Below, in pieces: positions 1 through 10,700 of a stretch of 64,000 bases of DNA. The stretch is taken from assembly GCF_041381155.1 (NCBI RefSeq), contig NC_091137.1, forward strand, positions 25,713,351 to 25,777,350, read 5' to 3'. The number at the start of each line of letters is the position of its first letter. Position 1 is the stretch's first letter. The position numbers and the translations under genes are program-made. This DNA is from Argopecten irradians (Eukaryota > Mollusca > Bivalvia > Pectinida > Pectinidae). A model generated the notes under the pieces. It saw only the letters and a program-made list of their open reading frames with translations. It was not told the DNA's origin and did no database searches.

Positions 1-1135
1 TGAGCAACAGGAAAGAAGTTAAAAAAGGCTGTCTATTAAACAAGGACAATAAATGTGTGTGACTTTTCGATAACGCCATCGATATCATATTATCAGGCCT
101 ACCCGTAAACTACTATACATGACCGACAAATAGCTATACAATGTATATAGTATGACCGGGTAGGTATAGGCAGTTTTAGGGTAATCTGTCAAATAATGTT
201 AACGACAACTTGTAAAATGTCAGTTTTTGAGAACTATTTACGTATCTATTCAATAGAATGTGTTTGTGTAGCTAATCTCGATCCTGCATGGTATACGCAC
301 ATCAGTACACGTACACAATGCAAAATCAAGTCTTCCTCGATGATTATTATGTAATATTTACAATTGACATTATTTGTTTTCCTCTCTAAGATAAAGAGAG
401 GTCAAGAAATTGCAATAATAACTAGGCGGGGGATTTAAAAAGTTCCGCCCGTCTGTTCGTCCGTTGATTGATAAACGAACATTTTTTAAATATAAATAAA
501 AATTAAACGCTGTAAAGAGTTTTCTGAAAGTAAAATATTATATTTAAAATCTAATTATCATTTAAATGGTCAAAATTATTTATGTTCAGAAAGAAAATAT
601 TAAATGAAACTTTGTTTTGTTTGAAAAGAAAAAGAAAAAACTTTACAAAAATATGATATAACATATTTTATAACATATTTAGAAAGTATGCAGGGGAAGT
701 AATTCAGTTGAGGTGGAACGGGAGAACAATGTTATACATGCTACCATCTGACAATAGGTTTGTACGGTAATGCAGATAAGCACATAATGTCCTCTTAGAG
801 AGGTCAGGAGAGTAGCTATATAGGTGAAACGTCGCAGAGAATATAATTAACGTTTATCACTACATATTTGCTGTCAGTTTGTTTCGTAAAGCGAGCTTAA
901 AAATTGAAATCTTTACAAAAAATATAGGTTTTATTTGTAAAAAATATGAATAAATGATTGTACTAGATGTAAACACTATGTGGTGATATAACACACTCGG
1001 ACAATATATATTTAATTGCAAGTGTGGACCCATGCTGTATCCAGACCAGATAATGGTACATGTGTCCATAGATTGTTACAATGGAGAGCTTTGAAGCATC
1101 CCAGGTTCAGCCCTGTATTTCACTAGGTTCGAGTA
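1..1135. other. AT-rich non-coding stretch at window edge
   Basis: No exon-like segment or domain is visible. The first 24 bases (from TGAGCAACAGG) match 1369-1392 at the right side of the MITE at 1136-1406, so the window may open inside or beside a diverged relative of that element. Short open frames here show no family resemblance. Confidence 0.5.
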
Positions 1136-1406
1136 CCCAAAATGGTACACCTCTTAAATTTCATTTGATTATAATATAATTTAATGTCTTGACATAATGA
1201 AAGATGTTTGAATTCATTGAAGGGAACTTCAAACATTTTAAAGTTTATTTAGTGACAAATATCTGTCAAAAATATCACAATCAGTAATAGTTTTCCTTGT
1301 TTTAAAATACATGCTGTTTCCCTGAGCCTTTTCACAATTTCATTTTGTTCATGTTTAAACAGGGATAATGAGCAACAGGAAAGAAGTTAAAAGTGTACCA
1401 TTTTGG
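1136..1406. mobile_element. MITE with CCAAAATGGTACAC inverted ends
   Basis: The left end reads CCCAAAATGGTACACCTCTT and the right end is its near reverse complement, ending GTGTACCATTTTGG. The inverted ends run about 25 bp. A TA dinucleotide lies immediately outside each end (1134-1135 and 1407-1408), which fits a TA target-site duplication as made by mariner/Tc1-type transposases. About 270 bp long with no coding capacity, so a non-autonomous element. The superfamily is inferred from the TA alone. Confidence 0.65.
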
Positions 1407-1717
1407 TAACGTGACGCTACATTTGACACGCGTGGATTGTTTGTTACATTCTAGCATATTAAATCATTCAAATGACACAGGTGTCCATGCATTGATTCAC
1501 CCTGACTTTATCATTTGATAGCACATGTGTCCATTTAAACTGTTACACTTTGAATAGCCATGGGCATACTCTATAGAAAATGGGAGTGTGTGTCAACTGT
1601 CGAAATCGAACTCGCCAACTGCTTCTGGTATTTGGCCACCTTCTTTCTGGGACTGGTCTAACCAGTAACCATAATAACACCTTTTTATTTTTTTCATTTC
1701 TTAATTTTACATTTTAA

Positions 1718-2105
1718 AGGCCCACTACCTTTCCGAAACGGCTTTTAATATTCAAAATGAGAATATTAAACAAGATTGATAATTTTGCAGAGTCGCAAAA
1801 GTTATTAACTTACCGTTAATACTACACCCATCATTATCTTCGAAAAATAATAATAATAAAATGTTAATTTTCATAACGCGAGTTGTCGTATGTTTCCCGC
1901 CTTCTAAATACCGCGCGGTTGTTGACTATTACTGCGCCAACCGGCAAAACGGCGAAATGAATTTCGACAATTATCAAATTGTACGCAGGGAATCTTGCAT
2001 TTGCTTTGTGTTGCTACCTGATCTTCGGCCATCGATATGTATTTTCTTATATTATTAATATTTTTAAGAAACCTTTAAATTTTGCTCCGGAGAGGTAGTG
2101 GGCCT
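1718..2105 (+). mobile_element. TTAA-type MITE, family A, copy 1
   Basis: A 388-bp element with inverted ends AGGCCCACTACCTTTCCG and GGAGAGGTAGTGGGCCT. The left flank is TTAA (1714-1717); the right flank reads TTCA, a probable decayed TTAA. The same element occurs in reverse orientation at 25271-25670. TTAA target sites are typical of piggyBac-like transposition, so this is probably a non-autonomous relative. A 65-codon open frame inside (1861-2058) is incidental. Confidence 0.75.
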
Positions 2106-2667
2106 TTCATAATTCAATCTCGCTACCAACTCATAACCTAGATATGGCGACGCCGTTTGTGACGTCGAATTTGATTGGTTGATATAACGGTATTGCGATA
2201 TCATAAAGAAAAGAGCTTATCATGGGTTATTATATATGATATGAGATAACGTCTGCCATCAGATGATATATACTAAACACTCGACTTCTGTAAACTTGTG
2301 ATAAAACGTTCATGTCAACTATTTTGTCTAGACAAATCCATGATCAAAGTTAAATACATTGTATGTTTAATATTATGGTTTATGCATATCAGCTTCATTA
2401 TCTATCATATACAGAGAAATAATTAAAGAAATACAAAACATTGCATTAATGAAAATTTATATTGAAAATATAACATCTTATTTTATAATAATTCAAAGAC
2501 ATTTGACTTTGCGTTCAAGTCGTATGGTACAATGCATGTGTATCTGTAGACAGATATATATTACCCTGTAAGTTAGGATATTACTATAAGAGTCATAAAT
2601 CTTATTGTTTAAAAATGTACGAAAGTTAATGTCTTCTTTATATAAGCAGCTAGACACCGTCCGTGCA
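2106..2667. other. Non-coding spacer
   Basis: AT-rich sequence between the family A MITE and the 47-bp array. I see no exon, RNA gene or repeat in it. Confidence 0.5.
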
Positions 2668-3374
2668 TGTATATGTAATATTGGCATAGTAATACAAATA
2701 ATAAGATACATCCCAGTATATGTAATATTGGCATAGTCATACAAATAATAAGATACATCCCAGTATATGTAATATTGGCATAGTAATACAAATAATAAGA
2801 TACATCCCAGTATATGTAATATTGGCATAGTCATACAAATAATAAGATACATCCCAGTATATGTAATATTGGCATAGTCATACAAATAATAAGATACATC
2901 CCAGTATATGTAATATTGGCATAGTAATACAAATAATAAGATACATCCCAGTATATGTAATATTGGCATAGTAATACAAATAATAAGATACATCCCAGTA
3001 TATGTAATATTGGCATAGTCATACAAATAATAAGATACATCCCAGTATATGTAATATTGGCATAGTAATACAAATAATAAGATACACCCCAGTATATGTA
3101 ATATTGGCATATTAATACAAATAATAAGATACATCCCAGTATATGTAATTTTGGCATAGTAATACAAATAATAAGATACATCCCAGTATATGTAATATTG
3201 GCATAGTAATACAAATAATAAGATACATCCCAGTATATGTAATATTGGCATAGTAATACAAATAATAAGATACATCCCAGTATATGTAATATTGGCATAG
3301 TAATACAAATAATAAGAAACATCCCAGTATATGTAATATTGGCATAGTAATACAAATAATAAGATACATCCCAG
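2668..3374. repeat. 47-bp minisatellite, about 15 copies
   Basis: Direct tandem copies of a 47-bp unit containing ATGTAATATTGGCATAGT, then AATAATAAGATACATCCCAG. Most differences are single bases: TAGTAATAC against TAGTCATAC, one ACACCCC for ACATCCC, and one AATTTTGG for AATATTGG. 47 is not a multiple of three, yet all three minus-strand frames lack stops across the unit, which creates an artefactual 307-codon minus-strand frame with a 47-residue period. I do not regard it as protein coding. Confidence 0.93.
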
Positions 3375-4023
3375 AGGGTTCCTGACACCTACCATACAAT
3401 GAGCTATATCAGTCAATAAAAAGAATGGTCTTTCTCTTTTTCCACATTAGTTACATGTACTTCTCTCTTCCTTTGGGGTGTCTTTTTAATGCTTTACATA
3501 ACGTATGAAACAGCAACATTTTCAGGTGTCATATTCAATATGGCCACCGCCGTCAAACTTAAATTGTTTTCACAAATAAACTGGATAAACTTTAGAAAAA
3601 CATAGACTTCTATAATTTCAAGACTAGTTGACAACCTGAAGTAATGTTACAATAAAACCTGTTATCATAAAGAATGTGCAAAATTGAGTCTGGTGTAGAG
3701 GATATATCATCCTGTACTAGAAATCTATCATTAAATATCATTACGATAAATGCTATTTTTGGATTTGTTGCAAAATGGATATGCGTCTAAGGTCAATATC
3801 TTACTACTGTCTTTAGCTAAGATTTTAAATTTAGCAACGCTTAGAGCCGATTGGTATAATGCCAGACATTTCAACCATTACGCCATCACGGCGGCCTAGT
3901 TACATGTATTAAGGAATAATTTAACCATTAATGTATGTTAACAGTTGTACTTGTAAAAATTCTATATTAGAATAGTTCTATATTATAGTTTAGAATTACA
4001 TAAAATGTTACAGTAAATTCATC
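3375..4023. other. Non-coding spacer with a decayed tRNA-like segment
   Basis: Lies between two minisatellites. Around 3838-3900 the minus strand reads GTGATGGCGTAATGGTTGAA, resembling a tRNA A box as found at the head of tRNA-derived SINEs. No good B box follows at the expected distance, so I treat it as a SINE-head remnant, not a tRNA gene. Confidence 0.35.
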
Positions 4024-4815
4024 ACAGGTTCACAATTATACAAAATATTTTCATCAATACAGGTTAAAAGTTATACAAAATATTTTCATCAATATAGGTA
4101 ACAGTTATACAAAATATTTTCAGTAATATAGGTTAACAGTTATACAAAATATTTTCATCAATATAGGTCAACAGTTATACAAAATATTTTCATCAATATA
4201 GGTCAACAGTTATACAAAATATTTTCATCAATATAGGTCAACAGTTATACAAAATATTTTCATCAATATAGGTTAACAGTTATACAAAATATTTTCATCA
4301 ATATAGGTTAACAGTTATACAAAATATTTTCATCAATATAGGTTAACAGTTATACAAAATATTTTCATCAATATAGGTTAACAGTTATACAAAATATTTT
4401 CATCAATATAGGTTAACAGTTATACAAAATATTTTCATCAATATAGGTCAACAGTTATACAAAATATTTTCATCAATATAGGTCAACAGTTATACAAAAT
4501 ATTTTCATCAATATAGGTTAACAGTTATACAAAATATTTTCATCAATATAGGTTAACAGTTATACAAAATATTTTCATCAATATAGGTTAACAGTTATAC
4601 AAAATATTTTCATCAATATAGGTCAACAGTTATACAAAATATTTTCATCAATATAGGTCAACAGTTATACAAAATATTTTCATCAATATAGGTCAACAGT
4701 TATACAAAATATTTTCATCAATATAGGTCAACAGTTATACAAAATATTTTAATCAATATAGGTTAACAGTTATACAAAATATTTTCATCAATATAGGTTA
4801 ACAGTTATATAAGAT
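4024..4815. repeat. 35-bp minisatellite, about 22 copies
   Basis: Tandem copies of a 35-bp unit containing GGTTAACAGTTATACAAAAT and ATTTTCATCAATAT. Units fall into two types that differ at one base (GGTTAACAG or GGTCAACAG), and the types occur in runs, not alternately. The outermost units are the most diverged, as is usual when an array grows and homogenises from its centre. No coding frame. Confidence 0.93.
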
Positions 4816-5231
4816 GTTCTGCATTACCTGAGATCACGACTTTAGTAGCTGATCGTTGTGTAAACATTCATTATCCTATCTGTAGGGCCTGGTACACACG
4901 GTTTTATCAAGTCTTTTATCTACATTCCAGTTTGATAATCTACGGACAACATCGTCCATTGTTTTGGATGTGATCAGGTACATTACAAGTCGTCTTCAGG
5001 TGATTTGATGGCACGATTCTAGACACTTTTGAGACATGTATTTATCTTACAGAGTTAATTGATTGGTGGGGCTTAACGTCCTTGTTCCGGTTATCATACG
5101 ATATGGTTATAACCGGACCTAGGATACATAAAGTTTATATCAGACCGGCCCCTTTACATTATCCTATAATTTTTTTTAAACTAAAATTCAACACGGAATC
5201 CTTTATTGTGAAAAATATGATATTTCCTTTA

Positions 5232-5501
5232 TTAGGATTTACGACATAAAAATATGGGACAGATGGTGTCGCCCTGGTGGATACCTTTTGGAATACGTGT
5301 ATTTAAGAATTTAGGCTTCACGATCTGGATCAGTCTGTAGCCAGAGCACAGGCACATGTATTTTTGTTTTGCTGTCAGATTATTGTTTAGTTTGCCCGTG
5401 GTCATAGTTTCCTTTCCTTTACTACCCTTGTGGATACTTTCAATGCTTTCAGCAATACCAACAATATTAATTTTCCAAACATTCATTAAGTTGCTATACA
5501 C
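5232..5501 (-). pseudogene. LINE reverse-transcriptase remnant
   Basis: The minus-strand frame ends in IPKGIHQGDTICPIF, which resembles the conserved RT segment (K/R)GIxQGDxxSPxLF of non-LTR retrotransposons. The preceding residues are compatible with the region just upstream in RT domains. The frame stops directly after the motif, so the YxDD catalytic segment is absent and the copy is dead. The subfamily cannot be told. Confidence 0.5.
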
Positions 5502-6499
5502 TGCTGATGAACGGTAATTTGCTCAATCAGGGACTATGTCCATAGCGCATGCACCAAAAGCAACATTAATTACTTTGTATCATTTTTTCTTGTGTTAATT
5601 TAACATATGTACATTTGCATGAGTAAGCATCATATTAGGGTTTTAACATCACTTTAAAGCATCAGTCAATTATCAGATTCAGTATCCAAACAATTTATGT
5701 AACTATCAAAAAGTAATAATAACAATATGTTCTCTGAAAACGTAATGATTGGAACTTAATTTTGTTTAATCGGTGCCACAGTGGTGCCATATTTGCTTAT
5801 CATTAAGAGGGTCGGGGTTTTATTTCCTAGTAACTTGATATTTTTGGCCAGTCATTTCCCACTCTCGACGGATGGAAATCCACTCTCGCACTTTCATCGA
5901 AATCGACAATACCGATAACTGCGAATTTATATATTAACTTTAAATTGTTCTAAATTTCACCTCCCAGAAGCGGATTTACATTCGATAAATATCGTATATC
6001 AGACACTACGTAACCCGAGAAATTAATGACAATTCCTTAATCTCGAGTTAGATTTTGTCCTCTTTGTAGGCCTCCTTGGATATAGATTCTTAATGACATA
6101 TCAGACAACCTGACATCAACATTACTCTAAACTAATTTTCTTTCGTGGCCACTTAATTTCATGATTTCCATTTCACAATATGCATGCATGTGAAGATTTT
6201 CCCCCTCTTTTTTTGGCCGATTTTTTTGGATGAAATGAGATTACCTTTCAATGTAAGCGAGACTGATGCTAATTCGCAGATATTTACTTTCGTGAAATTA
6301 CTTGGATAGCGAAATTCACGAAAATAAATCGAAAGAATGTTTACAGTATATTGTAGTTAGTGACGGATTCCATGTGTTTTCGTCGTTTGTCCAATAAATA
6401 TTTACATATTGGCAATTCATAACTACCGTAACCTATATGCACGTGTATGTAGACCTTTATGAGAAAACTGTATGGAAAATCAAATAAACACAAACTTAC
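5502..6499. other. Non-coding stretch downstream of the orphan signal-peptide exon
   Basis: On the minus strand this would be the first intron of the gene starting at 6566. I looked for an AG acceptor followed by a phase-1 coding segment and did not find a convincing one. Confidence 0.4.
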
Positions 6500-6566
6500 C
6501 CCATTGTAATTGTAGAGAAAACAGAAATGCTATCACCACAGTCTTTAACAGAACATTAGTTGTCAT
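6500..6566 (-). CDS. First coding exon of an unidentified secreted or membrane protein (orphan signal peptide)
   Basis: The minus strand has ATG at 6566-6564, then 22 codons and one base, followed by a strong donor G|GTAAGT (phase 1). The peptide MTTNVLLKTVVIAFLFSLQL has a short polar head with one lysine and a hydrophobic core, a classic signal peptide. An upstream ATG frame starting MSDGDLVVKDGC on the same strand (about 6669-6593) ends in a stop before this start and could be a short upstream ORF. I could not find the second exon before the window edge. The PHB-depolymerase gene at 7650-21318 has a different first exon, so this is not simply a repeat of it. The protein family is unknown. 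Confidence 0.5.
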
Positions 6567-7585
6567 TTTGATTATCAGATATTGATTTGTCTTCCACAGA
6601 AATCAGATCGCTTTTCTCTCAATCACAATGCCGCAGCCATCCTTCACGACCAGATCTCCATCTGACATGGGGGCGTTATACTACCCGACATAAAAATCAG
6701 GGGCTGGATAAGGGACTGCGATTTATTTCAAAGATAACCCCGTAAGTGCCTCTTACATTGAAATATTGACTTAAATATTTGAGTTTAAAGTATAGATTCA
6801 CGTACATACACATCTCTATCTGACTGATTGTGAAGATGCGCTGGTTAGGTATGTGTCGAGCGTGTACGGCGATAGCGAGATAAGATAGCGGGGTATCATC
6901 TACAACAACTCACATCTTATTGATATTTATATGTACCCGTGATCTGTTCAGTCAAGAACGACCCAATATCTGAATATGTAATCTAGTAATGACCGCACAT
7001 GTTTTAGTTTTCATATTACTTTGATTACAAAATCCGCAGATCACTATTGCGTTTAAGTAAGAGGTAACAGAAAACGTTCATTTTATCACAGTGAAATGAC
7101 TCGAGAGTTTAACATTGTTGTGACGTACATGCGTTTACATAAGTTTAATTTCCATTTATCTACGTATTAGGCAGTCAATAAATTATTTTTATTTTACAAC
7201 AGGTTGATATTTTCTGCTCTCTCTTTCAAGGGATGACGCCTCGAAATTAAACGGCAGGTCAGACATATCTTTCTTTTTATTGTAAGTTCACATATCACAA
7301 CACGCTGGGTTGTCATCATTTGTATTCTAGTGTACATTCACACTATACAACCCGATCCAAGAGAATACATGTATTTCCTTCAAACATTGAATGCTGTATA
7401 CCAAGGAGACGCTATTTGTCCATTTATTTTAAACATTCGATACAGGTATACTTTTTAAAGTTGTATGTTCTGTGACTTGCTGTATTTTTGGAACACGTTG
7501 TTGGTTTTTGACAGTTTGTGATGGTGAAAATTACAAGAAATACAAATTTAAAAATAGAAACATCAAATAGAAACTTATAACGCGT
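6567..7585. other. Intergenic region between the orphan exon and the 3' end of the esterase gene
   Basis: No exon is recognised. It should contain the promoter of the signal-peptide exon, but I see no clear TATA box at a convincing distance. Confidence 0.35.
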
Positions 7586-7591
7586 TTTAAT
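7586..7591 (-). terminator. Possible poly(A) signal ATTAAA of the PHB-depolymerase-like gene
   Basis: ATTAAA, the common variant of AATAAA, lies on the minus strand about 60 bases after the TGA stop at 7652-7650. No canonical AATAAA is nearer. This is positional inference only. Confidence 0.35.
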
Positions 7592-7649
7592 TATTGCGTT
7601 TTTAAATAAATCTCACATAGACACAGTTGATTATCTAATTAAGGCTGTA

Positions 7650-7714
7650 TCAGTAGTGACTGGCCCTTTCTAACATCCTCCTCAGGGCTGTTATCTGGAA
7701 TCCGTGTTTAGTCG
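7650..7714 (-). CDS. PHB-depolymerase-like gene, exon 9 (C-terminus and stop)
   Basis: The acceptor is CCTATTGTTTCAG|CG. The exon encodes [19 protein letters not shown], then HY and TGA; the first codon (Ala307) is split with exon 8. ATKxGxQ after WWGYTG is the usual C-terminal continuation in this family, which is what identifies this isolated 65-bp exon across an 8-kb intron. It is far too short for an ORF scan and would be lost by most gene predictors. Confidence 0.88.
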
Positions 7715-10700
7715 CTGAAACAATAGGATAAGGGAACAATATTACTTATATTTCTGAGGGAAAATGAACAAATCGAATTTCATTTTTATAAAATAAAGTT
7801 ATGATGTTGATGCCTTGGTGTTGGAACAACACCGCTGGTATTTCGTTTTTTTAGTTTTCCTTGTATGCGCCTCAAAAGTATGGATATATTGAGCAACACG
7901 TAAGTAATGCGCGGGGATTGCGAAATAGGTATGGTCGCTCGAGACATTAACAATTTCAACACTCTTTATAATTACAGAAGTATGTTCCCGTTTCCCCCAC
8001 CAATCCCAGCATCCTTTATAATTACCAAAGCATACCCCTGTGTACCCCCACCAATCCTAGTATCCTTTACAATTACCAAAGTATGCCCCTGTGTACCCCC
8101 ACCAATCCCAGTATCCTTTATAATTACCAAAGTATGCCCCTGTGTACCCCCACCAATCCCAGTATCCTTTATAATTACCAAAGTATGCCCCTGTGTACCC
8201 CCACCAATCCCAGTATCCTTTATAATTACCAAAGTATGCCCCTGTGTACCCCCACCAATCCCAGCATCCTTTATAATTACCAAATATGCCCCTGTGTACC
8301 CCCACCAATCCCAGCATCCTTTATAATTACCAAAGTATGTACCCCACCCCAGATCCTTTATAATTACCAAAGTATGCCCTGTGTACCCCCACCAATCTCA
8401 GTATCCTTTATAATTACCAAAGTATGCCCCTGTGTACCCCCACCAATCCCAGCATCCTTTATAATTACCAAAGTATTCCCCTGTGTACCCCCACCAATCC
8501 CAGCATCCTTTATAATTACCAAAGTATGCCCCTGTGTACCCCCACCAATCCCAGTATCCTTTATAATTACCAAAGTATGCCCCTGTGTACCCCCACCAAT
8601 CCCAGCATCCTTTATAATTACCAAAGTATGCCCCTGTGTACCCCCACCAATCCCAGTATCCTTTATAATTACCAAAGTATGCCCCTGTGTACCCCCACCA
8701 ATCCCAGTATCCTTTATAATAACCAAAGTATACCCCTGTGTACCCCCACCAATCCCAGCACAGCATCCTTTATTATTACCAAAAGTATGCCCCTGTGTAC
8801 CCCCACCAATCCCAGCATCCTTTTTGATTACCAAAGTATGCCCCTGTGTACCCCCACCAATCCCAGCATCCTTTATAATTACCAAAGTATGCCCCTGTGT
8901 ACCCCCACCAATCCCAGTATCCTTTATAATTACCAAAGTATGCCCCTGTGTACCCCCACCAATCCCAGTATCCTTTATAATTACCAAAGTATCCCCTGTG
9001 TACCCCCACCAATCCAGTATCCTTTATAATTACCAAAGTATGCCCCTGTGTACCCCCACCAATCCCAGTATCCTTTATAATTACCAAAGTATGCCCCTGT
9101 GTACCCCCACCAATCCCAGTATCCTTTATAATTACCAAAGTATGCCCCTGTGTACCCCCACCAATCCCAGTATCCTTTATAATTACCAAAGTATGCCCCT
9201 GTGTACCCCCACCAATCCTAGTATCCTTTATAATTACCAAAGTATGCCCCTGTGTACCCCCACCAATCCCAGTATCCTTTATAATTACCAAAGTATGCCC
9301 CTGTGTACCCCCACCAATCCCAGTATCCTTTATAATTACCAAAGTATGCCCCTGTGTACCCCCACCAATCCCAGCATCCTTTATAATTACCAAAGTATGC
9401 CCCTGTGTACCCCCACCAATCCCAGTATCCTTTATAATTACCAAAGTATGCCCCTGTGTACCCCCACCAATCCCAGTATCCTTTATAATTACCAAAGTAT
9501 GCCCCTGTGTACCCTCACCAATCCCAGCATCCTTTATAATTACCAAAGTATGCCCCTGTGTACCCCTACCAATCTCAGTATCCTTTATAATTACCAAAGT
9601 ATGCCCCTGTGTACCCCACCAATCCTAGCATCCTTTATAATTACCAAAGTATTCCCCTGTGTACCCCCACCAATCCCAGCATCCTTTATAATTACCAAAG
9701 TATGCCCCTGTGTACCCCCACCAATCCCAGCATCCTTTATAATTACCAAAGTATGCCCCTGTGTACCCCCACCAATCCCAGCATCCTTTATAATTACCAA
9801 AGTATGCCCCTGTGTACCCCCACCAATCCCAGCATCCTTTATAATTACCAAAGTATGCCCCTGTGTACCCCCACCAATCCCAGCATCCTTTATAATTACC
9901 AAAGTATGCCCCTGTGTACCCCTACCAATCCCAGTATCCTTTATAATTACCAAAGTATGCCCCTGTGTACCCCCTACCAATCCCAGCATCCTTTATAATT
10001 ACCAAAGTATGCCCCTGTGTACCCCCACCAATCCCAGCATCCTTTATAATTACCAAAGTACCCCTGTGTACCCCCACCAATCCCAATATCCTTTATAATT
10101 ACCAAAGTATGCCCCTGTGCACCCCCACCAATCCCAGTATCCTTTATAATTACCAAAGTTTGCCTCTGTGTACCCCCACCAATCCCAGTATCCTTTATAA
10201 TTACCAAAGTATGCCCCTGTGTACCCCCACCAATCCTAGTATCCTTTATAATTACCAAAGTATGCCCCTGTGTACCCCCACCAATCCCAGCATCCTTTAT
10301 TATTACCAAAGTATGCCCCTGTGTACCCCCACCAATCCCAGCATCCTTTATAATTACCAAAGTATGCCCCTGTGTACCCCCACCAATCCCAGTATCCTTT
10401 ATAATTACCAAAGTATGCCCCTGTGTACCCCCACCAATCCCAGTATCCTTTATAATTACCAAAATATGCCCCTGTGTACCCCCACCAATCCCAGCATCCT
10501 TTATAATTACCAAAGTATGCCCCTGTGTACCCCCACCAATCCCAGCATCCTTTATAATTACCAAAGTATGCCCCTGTGTACCCCCACCAATCCCAGCATC
10601 CTTTATAATTACCAAAGTATGCCCCTGTGTACCCCCACCAATCCCAGCATCCTTTATAATTACCAAAGTATGCCCCTGTGTACCCCCACCAATCCTAGTA

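Noticed and set aside
1861..2058. 65-codon plus-strand frame
   Set aside because: It lies wholly inside the family A MITE and is not conserved as a frame in the second copy.
2493..3416. 307-codon minus-strand frame as a repetitive membrane protein
   Set aside because: It is entirely a 47-bp minisatellite read in rotating phase, with no splice or family evidence.
3838..3900. tRNA gene on the minus strand
   Set aside because: Only an A-box-like segment is present; no GGTTCGA B box or cloverleaf was found.
2668..4815. CRISPR-like arrays
   Set aside because: The units are contiguous tandem copies without unique spacers, in a eukaryotic context with spliced genes.
6500..6566. Second copy of the PHB-depolymerase first exon (tandem paralogue)
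   Set aside because: Sequence and exon boundary differ from exon 1 at 21159-21318, and no GISSG-type exon lies downstream in the window.
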